Assembly: GCF_029931775.1 (NCBI RefSeq)
Contig: NC_079332.1
Coordinates: forward strand, 942,501 to 1,006,500
Length of the DNA: 64,000 nucleotides
Reading direction: 5' to 3'
Origin: Euleptes europaea
Taxonomy: Eukaryota; Chordata; Lepidosauria; Squamata; Sphaerodactylidae
Part shown: one piece after another, positions 26,801-35,600 of the stretch
Layout: each line of letters opens with the position of its first letter
Numbering within the stretch: position 1 is the first letter of the stretch
The notes under the pieces: generated by a model
What the model saw: only the letters and a program-made list of their open reading frames with translations
What the model was told of the DNA's origin: nothing
Databases searched by the model: none
Translations under genes and position numbers: made by a program

Positions 26801-27546
26801 GTGCAGGGGAGAAAAGGAGTAATTTGAAAAATACACTGGGAAAGGAGAGAGAGAATAAAAACCCATACAGTGGTGGCAGCTGCCACTCAAACAACGGGAT
26901 TTTAAACTGTCCAGCCAATCAGATCACCAGTTGCCAATATAAGAACATAAGAAAGGCCATGCTGGATCAGACCAAGGCCCATCAAGTCCAGCAGTCTGTT
27001 CACACAGGGGCCAACCAGGTGCTCCTAGGAAGCCCCCAAACAAGACGGCTGCAGCAGCACCATCCTGCCTGTCTTCCACAGCACCTCATATAATAGGCCT
27101 GCTCCTCTGATCAATCAGAAGACCTGCTGGTGCAAAAGCCCCACCTGGCCCCAAATCCACTTTCTAATCATGGTTGGTGGGTGCCAGGAAAAGTGTTGGT
27201 CGGTGCCATGGTGCCCTTGGGTGCCATGATGGGGATCCCTGGTATATGTAACAGAGAGGAAATGTTTCGTTGGAGAACTAGGGTGTATTTTGGATTAGTG
27301 TTAAATCTGATGAGAGGGTGTGTTTTTACTCTAGTAACTCAAAACCAATTCCCCCCCCCCACACCGGTTCCCCCTCCTCCCCTTTAGGTGGAAGAACCCG
27401 GCAAAAAGGATCCCTTCGAAGAGAGCGGCTTGGACTTGAGTCCAACGGCAGCGGAAGCCAAAGAGAAAGTGCGGGCCAAGCGGGTGAACAAGCGGGCCCC
27501 ACAGATGGACTGGAACAAGAAGCGGGAGATTTTCAGCAACTTCTGA
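17700..27546 (+). CDS. NHERF2: NHERF2 (SLC9A3R2), 3' part of gene: PDZ2, linker and ERM-binding tail
   Basis: NHERF2 is a cortical scaffold. Its PDZ domains hold transporters and receptors such as NHE3 at the plasma membrane, and its C-terminal tail binds ezrin/radixin/moesin. Five coding exons are visible (17700-17879, 21319-21472, 23724-23767, 24356-24418, 27388-27546); joined they give 200 codons including TGA, in frame at every border. The PDZ2 carboxylate-binding loop GYGF is in the first exon and the rest of the fold in the second. The last exon carries [20 protein letters not shown], then [14 protein letters not shown], the ERM-binding tail ending in -FSNF. NHERF1 ends in -FSNL, so the -SNF end and the NTHL1-TSC2 neighbourhood favour NHERF2. 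No PDZ1 exon was found upstream, so the 5' part must lie to the left, or a short isoform starts from an exon not recognised here. Confidence 0.95.
17880..20914. other. NHERF2 intron, mostly unclassified
   Basis: No exon seen. Bases 19870-19945 (TTGTAAGCGGTCTTGAGCCA to AAATAAAT) resemble the 3' tail of a LINE/SINE. Confidence 0.4.
20915..21127 (-). mobile_element. tRNA-derived SINE
   Basis: Reverse copy from CACATGAAGCTGCCTTATAC to TCTACCACTGAGCCATGGCC. Confidence 0.85.
21319..21472 (+). CDS. NHERF2: NHERF2 exon: second half of PDZ2
   Basis: 154 bp, phase 0 in and phase 1 out. It starts [20 protein letters not shown] and ends PTEEHVR plus one base. H of KHSEVV is the helix-B histidine expected of a class I PDZ domain. 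The acceptor is TCCTGCAG and the donor GTGAGT. A tRNA-derived SINE ends about 190 bp upstream. Confidence 0.95.
22820..22962 (+). mobile_element. Old tRNA-derived SINE fragment
   Basis: GATTTGGGTTCAAACCCACA (B-box-like), GACCTTGGGCTGGTTACTGT and AAGGTTGTTGTGAGGATAAA resemble a diverged relative of the Sauria-type SINE. Confidence 0.5.
23470..23694 (+). mobile_element. tRNA-derived SINE, near full length
   Basis: Head TGGCTCAGTGGTAGAGCATC (A box) and GTCCCAGGGTCAATCTCTGG (B box), body GTGATGTGAAAGACCTCTGC, tail TATAAGGCAACTTCATGTGT. Reference copy for this family here. Confidence 0.85.
23724..23767 (+). CDS. NHERF2: NHERF2 exon: 44-bp linker exon
   Basis: This short exon has phase 1 in and phase 0 out, and encodes [14 protein letters not shown], which aligns with the PSPVTNGTSPAQ linker of human NHERF2. 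The acceptor is TTTTCAG and the donor GTAAGA. A SINE ends only about 30 bp upstream. Confidence 0.88.
24356..24418 (+). CDS. NHERF2: NHERF2 exon: serine-rich linker
   Basis: Twenty-one codons, phase 0 at both ends, giving [20 protein letters not shown] plus E. It matches human [20 protein letters not shown] in position and composition. The acceptor is CTAACAG and the donor GTAAAA. Confidence 0.9.
24808..25112 (+). mobile_element. Sauria-type SINE, near full length
   Basis: Head AGCCATTGTGGTGTCATGGG and TTAAGAGTGGTGGTTTGGAG, B box AGGTTTGATTCCCCACTTCT, tail GCATATAAAAAACAACTCTT CTTCTC. Confidence 0.8.
25113..26399. other. NHERF2 intron, unclassified
   Basis: No exon or clear repeat. A 15-bp duplication CGTTTTATCCTTTGG lies within 25745-25785. 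Confidence 0.4.
26400..26603 (+). mobile_element. tRNA-derived SINE, diverged
   Basis: GCGGCTCAGTGGTTTGAGCA through GGAGGTGATGTGGGAGACCT to TGGACCAATGGTCTGACTTG. Confidence 0.7.
26895..27241 (-). mobile_element. hAT-type MITE split by a CR1
   Basis: CAGCCAATCAGATC at the left and CCCCACCTGGCCCCAAATCC...GGGGATCCCTG at the right match the family at 10203 and 35105. A CR1 fragment occupies about 26938-27115. Confidence 0.6.
26938..27115 (-). mobile_element. CR1-related 3' end
   Basis: AAGAACATAAGAAAGGCCAT, CATCAAGTCCAGCAGTCTGT and AAGACGGCTGCAGCAGCACC; same family as 43450-43873. Confidence 0.75.
27388..27546 (+). CDS. NHERF2: NHERF2 last coding exon: ERM-binding tail and stop
   Basis: 52 codons plus TGA. 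Contains [20 protein letters not shown] and the ERM-binding end [13 protein letters not shown]. The acceptor is CCCTTTAG. The last residues also form a C-terminal PDZ ligand, which in NHERF1 is known to close the protein on itself; the same is inferred here. Confidence 0.96.
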   Translation: MEEPGKKDPFEESGLDLSPTAAEAKEKVRAKRVNKRAPQMDWNKKREIFSNF

Positions 27547-28113
27547 GCCCCCTGTCCAGCCAGGCCTCCCTTCCTTCCCCCCCCCCACCGCAGCCGCCAG
27601 ACATTTGAAACGTGCACGAATCCTGCCCGCCCCTCTCTGGGCCCAGCTTCAAGGCACTCCACGCCCCGGCTTTGCCTCCATAGGTTTACATTGCTCTGTG
27701 CAAGGCAGATTTTGAAAGCATCTTCTCTTTTGCAAAAGCAGTTGAAGAAGGGGAGAGAGATGGGAACTGCTGAGCTCAGCGTCGTCGTAAACGTGACGTC
27801 TCGTTTCCAACAAAGAGCAAGAAAGGTGTGAAAAGAGAGCGTTTTTGTTTTAACGATGGATCTCTTAAACCTGCAATATTTAGAATATATTATTTATAGG
27901 TCCATTTTTATATAATTAACTGTGGGGGTTTCTTTTTCCTTTTTGTTTCTCTTTTTAGATATTTTAAAAATATTTTTACATCTCAGAGAGAGCCTGTTTT
28001 TTGCTCTGCTCAATGGAAGGCTACGGTTCACACCGCTTCGGGCTACAGTGTAGACATTCTCATAATTTTTTCTGGCTGACCATTCCAGTCTTCTCTCTTG
28101 CTCAAAGTTTGGA

Positions 28114-28119
28114 ATTAAA
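28114..28119 (+). promoter_or_regulatory. Candidate proximal poly(A) signal ATTAAA for NHERF2
   Basis: ATTAAA lies about 570 bp after the NHERF2 stop, followed within 30 bp by a G-rich GTGGGGGG stretch that could be the downstream element. Confidence 0.45.
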
Positions 28120-31100
28120 AGAAAGAAAGAAGGTGGGGGGACACACCACCCTTTTCATCTGGTTTTAGTTAACGCTCGCAACACCCCTCTGCTCGAGCTT
28201 TAGCGCACAACAAACCCTTTTCCAGCTTTTTTTCCATGCATAGTCCCTCCCCCCGTCCCAGTTTCCACCTTTTTAGAACAACTCCGCTTACTGAGATTTT
28301 TTTTGGTTAAAAGCCTCCAGACTAGTAAATATGGGGATTCCATGTTTTGCAGCACACCACGATGACTGGGCGAAAGGCCTTGCCAACACTCTGGGGGGAG
28401 AGAAACATGAATCCTGACATTTACGAGGAATTCTGATCTGAATTCATTTTGGCTGGAAACATCCTTTCTAGCAAAGCACGGCTGAAGGCTTTGTCTGCAG
28501 GTAGGCCGAGACCTTCCTGGAGACGGTTTTTCTGGGGGGGGGACGGACGGTTTTGTCCTGGCAAACAAGGGGCGACGCAAACGTCTGCAAGGCGGCTTTT
28601 CCAAACAGCACACAACTTACTTGAGCATTGCTTACATCTCCACTGGTTGTCACTCATTTCTGCTTCCAGGGCTGCAAAAAGACCTTTAATTTTGCTGCTT
28701 TTTGCTGGGCTACACAGTTAACCAGTCCTTCTGTTCGGGTACGCGTTGTGCGAAGAAGCATTAGCCAGCGGTAGGTTTATGTGTAAGGAACCTTTCTAGA
28801 GGCAACATCTGGGGTGGGGGACAGAACCAAGAATCAGGTCTTCGGTTTGTTCTCCACCAATGCCATCCCGCGGTTAGGGAAGGGAGGATGATCTCTGGCC
28901 TCAGAAGTCGAGGCAGCTGCGCACAGGAAGCCCGGTGTGGAGACCACTTCCTTGGGTGGGATTTGGAGGCTGTTTAGGGGTACAAGGAGAGTCCGACTGG
29001 CCCCACAGGGCAGGGGCCATGGGGAAGAGCCTGTGGGGAAACCGCAAGAGCTGTGCAAGAGGAGGTTACGGCACATGTGAATTACTGGGAGGGAGCCGGC
29101 TGGATTTCCTGCCTCCGGCTCCCTCATGCGAGGCTTGGCCTGAGAGAGAGCAGAGCCCAGGACCCGGGCTTGCCCGTGGTTACTGAACTGCAAGCCCCTT
29201 TCTAGGCGTGTTGTCCCACATAATTCGGTTGTGGCATGCCCTCCAGAGTAACCTCTTCAAGCGAGTGCCACGTAACCGCTGGTGCTTCCCACCCCCCACC
29301 CCCGTGAGAAGAGGCACCACTGAGCATCCCTGCGGAACGGATGGTGCAGCGGCAGTGCCTCCAGAGAAGCCAGGGGTCAGTTCTCCGGCCAAGCCCACCC
29401 ATGTGACTGCTTGGAGCAGCACAGAGAGGTAGGGCACTAGTGCGCTGCAGGGGCTGGGTTCACTCCTGTCCATCAGCAACGCACAGTGCCCCTGACCTCC
29501 CCTCCTGGGTCTGTGCGGCCCCCGGTTGCGGCCCTTGCCCTGTGGCCGTAGGGCCTTGGCTGGGACCAGGCCGAAGGAAGAGAAGTAAAGATTCCAACTT
29601 TCCTAACAGGGTTGGTAGGACCAAACACTGTTTCTTGCAGGTGGTGGTGTGGGGAACTGCACAAAATCTTGTTGCCTTTTGCCCATCAAACCATGAATCT
29701 CCTTCCACCTGCTTTTTACAACCACTTCCCCCCCAAAAAAAATCAAACATTGAGCCATATGGGATGCAATTATTATTTCCTTTAAAAAAAAGAAAGAAAT
29801 GCAGATTAATGCACACAAACCTTCTCCCCTTTCTGTCAGGGCATAAACGTATGTTAGTGTATAAGGAAAAGACTTTGATGCTCAGATGCTGTCAGGTGAG
29901 TAAGCTACCTGGGGCTTTGCATAGATTTTGTACATAACTTGAATTGGGGGGGGGGAAAGGTGCCTTAGATCCTTTTCTGTTTCTTTTGTGAGATGGCTGC
30001 AGCGGAGAAAAGCAGGCCAGGTAACTTGCCACCCTCCTTAGGATGCAGCTTCTTTGTACAGCCTCGCAAAAGGGCTTTTCCCAGAAGGCTTTGAGAGAGA
30101 TAAATTGGGAAGCCCGTTGCAGGAAGAGTTAGTTGTAAATGGGTATGCTCCTACCCTTCAAATTCTGCAATTTATCCTAATCCAGCTTCCTGTTTTATAA
30201 GCAATACTTAGCTAGATTCCGGGATCTGCTGCTCTGGCACAGACTGTGGGCATTTTGGGAATCTCTGGTTTGCCTGGATTATTATTGTTTTTTAATGTAG
30301 CTTTCTCAGCCACATTAGCCGGAAAGAGCTCAGCAATATCTCCAGGTCCCTCTCCAGGCCAAATTTAACACCAACTTCCATTTTCTGTGGAAAAGCTGCT
30401 GACCCACTGCAGCTTGTCCGGTTGGTGTGAATGTGATTGATTTGCATCATTCAGTCTGCAGAATTTGGATGCTTCCCTCCTGCTTTTTGGGTCACATAAG
30501 ATAGTCACCGTCTGGCCCCGATCCCGGTCTAGTTACACTTCCCTGTTTAAAAGTGACCAGTGGTGCGGGGAGGGGTCCAAATGAACTCTGCAAGGAGGAG
30601 GCTACCCCTGCGTGTCTCTCAGCGGCTTCTGCACCTGGTTGGATCGGACCACTGAGTCTAGGACAACATGGGATGTTGGTGAACGGGAATGTGGCTTTGG
30701 AGAGAATACACCTTGATCTTTTTAAAAAATGTGTTCTGTGTTTATTGAGTGAGACTTGTGAGGTTTTAGGGTCAGGGACGTATCAACCTCTGCTTCAGAG
30801 AGTATCTGTGTGAGCCTTGACCCTGGGTGAGATCTCGGGGAGGTTTTCCATTTCAGCCATCTCAAAATGGTTTTGCTGCCTGCTTCTTTTCTTTTCTCTG
30901 TTATTTGGGATTTGGGGGCATGTCTGTTTCTCAAACTAGGCCAAAGAAAGTGTGTGAGGCTGCTAGAGGTAGACGCGAGCCTCTCCGTTCTCTGCCACCC
31001 CAATGCTATAAACAGAACCTGACAAGTACAGAAGTGATTTTCAAAGACATTCACGTGCATTTCTAAAACAAAAATTGCAAGTTATTTGGGGGGGAGGGAT

Positions 31101-31407
31101 TGGGAGTAGGGGGGAAACGCACGAGTTTCGATGCTCACGACCAGACGAAAATTAGGTCTTCAAACGTGCATCGACCAAAGGGTGGGTGTCCCCCCCCCCC
31201 AAAAAAAAGGTTGGGGAAAGAATCTTTCTGTATATTCCATGGAACGACTCCCAATGATTTAAAAGCTCTCTCTTTCTCTGCCTCGCTCGTTCTGTAAGCT
31301 CTGTAACACTTAGAATCCCGCACCCCCGATTTAGAAACTCACTAGAAGTTATAAAAGAGCTGTTACCTGCATTGTTAAAACAATTAATGTATACTGGAAA
31401 TGTCGAT

Positions 31408-31413
31408 AATAAA
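31408..31413 (+). promoter_or_regulatory. Candidate distal poly(A) signal AATAAA for NHERF2
   Basis: AATAAA is followed by a GT/T-rich stretch (CTGGTTTCCCATGT). It is the last good + strand signal before the convergent NTHL1 gene. Confidence 0.45.
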
Positions 31414-31430
31414 ACTGGTTTCCCATGTAC

Positions 31431-32190
31431 CTCTGAGCCTTGGCGTCCAAACTCGATAATCCCTTCTCTTTCAGACCATCTTTAGAGGCTGCTCGGCCAC
31501 ATCTCCCTGACTTAAAGGGATCCAAAATTATTAGGGAACTTCTGGATGAGGCAATGCCCTAAATGCTGGCACCTGCGTAATCACTGATTACTAGAAAGGC
31601 CTGGGGGGCATCTTTACCAAGAAAGAGGAGACAAGAAATGCACCCCCGGAGGGTTACAGTCTTCCTGTGGAAGCTAAGAAGCTGACGTTGAATACGCGCT
31701 TTGCCCACGTTGTTCCAATTCCTGGAACTGTCTCAAAATGGGATAATCGGACACGGGGCAGGGTTTCACGGCACACTTTTGTACTTAGCATGGGCGGTAC
31801 CATCTGGCAGGGCAAACGAACTTCTGGGATCCACACTCACTTCCCAGGAGGGCCCGGTCCGTGCAAAGGCGCAATTGGCTCCCTCCTCACTGTGTATGGC
31901 AGGTGGGTGCAAACAAAAGAACGGTCTGCTATGCACATGCCGATTTGGACTGGCAGGTTTTGCAAGCTCTGGCTTCCAAAAGGTAGCTCCGACCGTTTTA
32001 AAACAGAAGCCAGGAATGCGCAGGCTCAATTAGCTCTTCCCTCCATTCACATCCAGGCACCTGTTTTCACCTCTCAGCCTAGGCTGCTTGTTTCAGCCTG
32101 GCCTCGTTCCATGTAATGTGCCGCTCAGAGGGCAGCTGCTGGAAAGGAGAGGTGTGGCCGCCCAGGCCGAAGGAAGCCAAGGGAGAATCT
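31431..32190. other. Intergenic spacer between convergent NHERF2 and NTHL1
   Basis: I see no exon, RNA gene or recognisable repeat here. The open frames present have no recognisable protein content. Confidence 0.5.
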
Positions 32191-32209
32191 GAGTTTGCAA
32201 GTAACACCT

Positions 32210-32215
32210 TTTATT
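32210..32215 (-). promoter_or_regulatory. NTHL1: Candidate NTHL1 poly(A) signal
   Basis: The + strand reads TTTATT, which is AATAAA on the NTHL1 strand, about 325 bp after the NTHL1 stop. This gives a short 3' UTR of typical size. Confidence 0.6.
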
Positions 32216-32538
32216 CATGAAGCCGCTTTCTACATCATATATCCCCTTGCTGAAGGAGGAGTCTTTTCAGGTACAGCCTGCGACGCCACCCCTGAAACAT
32301 CTCTGTGGTCCTCTTCCATAAGGACTGTGGCCATTGGTCCCCTTCCACCAGTGCTTAGGAGGGGGGGGTGCCAGAGGGTGCACCTCTGGATCTGGTCCCC
32401 CCTGCCAGGCCACTGCCCCACAGGAGGTGGGTCAGCCACAGAATCACTTTTCTCCTGGTGGCCCTCTGGTGCGGACCTTCACAAGGAGCGGATGATCGGC
32501 AGCTCCAGTGGGAAAAGGCAAAGCAGGTATTTTGCTCC

Positions 32539-32662
32539 TCAGCGCTTCCTGGACGCCGGGCAGATATCCCTGTTGAGGCATTCGCTGCATCGTGGGTTGA
32601 CGGGTAAGCAGGTCTGTTGGCCAAACCCAACCAGTAGCCAGTTTATCTCACTCCAGAGCTCC
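32539..32662 (-). CDS. NTHL1: NTHL1 exon 6: Fe-S cluster loop and stop
   Basis: 124 bp with [20 protein letters not shown] followed by [14 protein letters not shown] and a TGA stop. The four cysteines have the spacing that binds the 4Fe-4S cluster in endonuclease III enzymes. The acceptor is TTTTCCCAG. Confidence 0.96.
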
Positions 32663-35600
32663 CTGGGGAAAACAGAGAAGAGGCGAAAAGGGGTTAGAAA
32701 TTAAAAAGAGGCTCTCTGCTGTATCGCTCCAGAGTTGGCTCTTGAGGCGGTGGTTCTCGCAGTGGGTCAGGACCCCAAAGTTGGTGGTGGTTTTCTTTGC
32801 AGGGCCAGGATGGAAAAGCTGGGTCAGGGCGAGGAGGAAACTTAGCACCCTGCTTCTGCATAATTGGGTGGGATGGTCAAGACGTTAAGCCCGGTGGCTT
32901 ACGTATTTTATAAATGCTAAAAAATTAAACATAAAAGATACACGGGTGACTGTGCGGCTCTCTCCTCAGTTACAGCTAAGCTTGAGCCCTTAGTTTTGGA
33001 AGCTGTTTTAGCTCTGCTGTGTCTCTATAAGAGGGACTGGAAAAGAAAACTTTAAAGAGAGCCTCCGGGCAAACTGCCCTGTCCTGGATACCCTGAAACA
33101 AGCAAAGGCATCAGCTTTATCACAGGATTTGTTTTGCAGACCACGTGTCAGCCAACTCAAAATGACTTTATTGGGGGTGCGCTGTCCTAGGAACAACCAA
33201 GAGAATTTTCTAGAAAGGGACAACCCCTCAGCACCCCTTTCCCGCGGCAGTGGTGAGGTTCACCTGGGCAGCCAGCTTTCCAGGGCCCGCCTGGTCTCCT
33301 CGGGGAGTTTCGTCTCCTTCTTCACCCATTTCAGCCTGTTCGAAATACGGTGCACGTGAGTGTCCACGCCTAGAGGAGAAAGAAGAGAGTCAGGTTCAGG
33401 CGGGGGCGGGGGGGAAGGGGAGACACCCCCGGTTTGGACGTGGGGAAGATATTCTCTCCTCCTTTGCCCGCCTATCAGAGCGGCACGGACCCTGCAAGCC
33501 CCTTCGGCTGCGTGCCTGCTCTCCGCTTGCTGCCTGAATCGTCAGGTTTGTTAAGCTGGTTCTGTGGATGCGCACAAGTGTCTGCTGGCGGATAGAATCA
33601 TAGAGCTGGAAGGGACCACCAGGGTCATCTAATCCAACCCCCTGCACAATGCAGGAAATTCACAACTACCTCCCCCCTACACTCCCAGTGACCCCTACTC
33701 CATGCCCAGAAGATGGCCAAGATGCCCTCCCTCTCATTATCTGCCTAAGGTCACAGAATCAGCATTGCTGACAGATGGCCGTCTAGCCTCTGCTTAAAAA
33801 CCTCCAGGGAAGGAGAGCTCACCCCCACCCACCTGTTCCACTGAGGAATCGCTCTAACTGTTACAAAGTTCTTCCTAATGTCTAGACGGAAACTTTTGAT
33901 TTAATTTCATCCCGTTGTTTCTGATCCGACCTTCTGGGGCAACAGAAAACAACTCGGCACCCTCCTCTATATGACAGCCCTTCGAGTACTTGGTTATATC
34001 CCCTCAGTCTTCTCTTCAGGCTAAACATACTCAGCTTTCGCCTTTGCCTTTTTCTGATTCTGTCAAGCTCCAGTTTCCAAAATCCTCCTTCCTCTGCTTG
34101 CCAATGGCTAAAACATATGGCTAATGCTCCAGACAAATCCCGCAAGGCAGAAGGATGGGCAGAAAGTGGGAAGAGTCTTCATTCCCACTCTCCACGTTCC
34201 TTCATGTTGCTTTTCCTGCCTCCTTGCGCACTACTTGGCACATGCTTCATGCCGCCATGCGAGGAGGGGGCCTGTGGTCACCTGGAGAGCAAGGCTTGCG
34301 GGAAACCTTCCCGCTTGTGCCTGCGCAGATTCCCAGAGCTTACTTGGATTGTCAAAGGCCGGTTAAACATTCACAGGGAAGAAATCTAAACGCCGCTGGT
34401 GGGATCCGGCCTATGTAGCCACCCCGCTCTGCCGCCTTGCGTGACCTTGGCTGCCCCCTTCCCCAGCTCAGTTTCACACCAACCATCCCCTCAGGCCGTT
34501 CATAAGGAATCAGTGCCGCCCCGTGACCTGTATTTGAATACAAATCAGAATCTGGCCATCATTCGTAAGACTGTGCAAGGTTTGGGGCATCACAGCTCCA
34601 CCTTCTGGTCACAGCAGGATGTGGCTGCAGGTCCAAACCTCCCAGAGATGTGGTGGTTGTGGTGGAAAATGCCATCCAGTCGCAGCCACCTTATGGTGAC
34701 CCCCGTAAGGTTTTCCAGGCAAGAGATGTTCAGAGGTGGTTCGCCATTGCCCTCCTCTGCCAAGCTCCACAATGGCAAGAGACCGTACCGATTCCAGAGA
34801 CATTCTGCCAGGCGATAGCCATGATCAGATGGGCCATTTTGGGTCCGACCCCCGGAAGCTTCACCAGCTCCGCCACGGTCTTTGGGATGTCGCCCCCGTA
34901 ATCCCGCTTCAGGACAGCTGTGGTTTGCTTGATGTATCGCGCTTTGCTCTGCAGTTGGAGAAAAAGGGCCCCCAGCTGGTGAACAAGGAACAAGTGAGCC
35001 TGGGCACACAGGCACGGAGTAGGGGCAGAACTTAAGCCACGCCATGCCACAAGGGTGCCCATCCAAGAGGGGTGCACGCCCAAGGCAAAGCAGGGTTTAT
35101 TCTAATCTGCACAGCCAATCAGAAGTTGTGCTGAGTCAAAAACCCCACTTGGCCCCACTCACGCGCTGAAAACACGTGGCAGGTACTAGGAAAGATGTCT
35201 GCATACACAGTGGCATCCATGGGTACCATGCTGGGGACCTCTGGGCTAAAGGATCTCTAGCACTGAGAAAGACTTTTGCTCAGCCTCAGAGATCTTGAAG
35301 AGCTGCTGCTAATCAGAGGGGCCACGCTGAACTAAACAGACCAATCCAGCAACTCTGTAAGTCAGCTGGAAAATGTTTATTTGAAGAAGCAGCCAGCGGC
35401 ACAAAGGGGCTGAGGGGAGGGCGCAGGGGGAGTGTCAGTGTGGCTCACGCACCTTCCAGAACCCCACTGGGTAAATGAGCTGGCCCAGTGTTTCCTCCTC
35501 CGTTCCCAGGATGTTGTCCACAGTGAGGCCGTGTTCCCGCAGGCGCATCATGGCCGCCGAGGTCACCTGGTCTTTTGTCTGGCTGGAGAGCATCAGCGAA

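Larger units (their letters stand above)
27547..31430 (+). other. NHERF2: NHERF2 3' UTR (probable) with two candidate poly(A) sites
   Basis: No coding exon follows the NHERF2 stop on this strand. An AT-rich block at about 27865-27990 (ATATT/TTTATA runs) looks like a conserved UTR segment. Candidate signals are ATTAAA at 28114-28119, giving a UTR near 0.6 kb, and AATAAA at 31408-31413, giving about 3.9 kb. No SINE, CR1 or MITE copy was recognised between 27547 and 31430, unlike the introns on either side. The UTR end is inferred. Confidence 0.55.

Noticed and set aside
17700-27546. NHERF1 as the identity of the PDZ gene
   Set aside because: The C terminus is -FSNF and the linker matches NHERF2; the neighbours NTHL1 and TSC2 are those of NHERF2.
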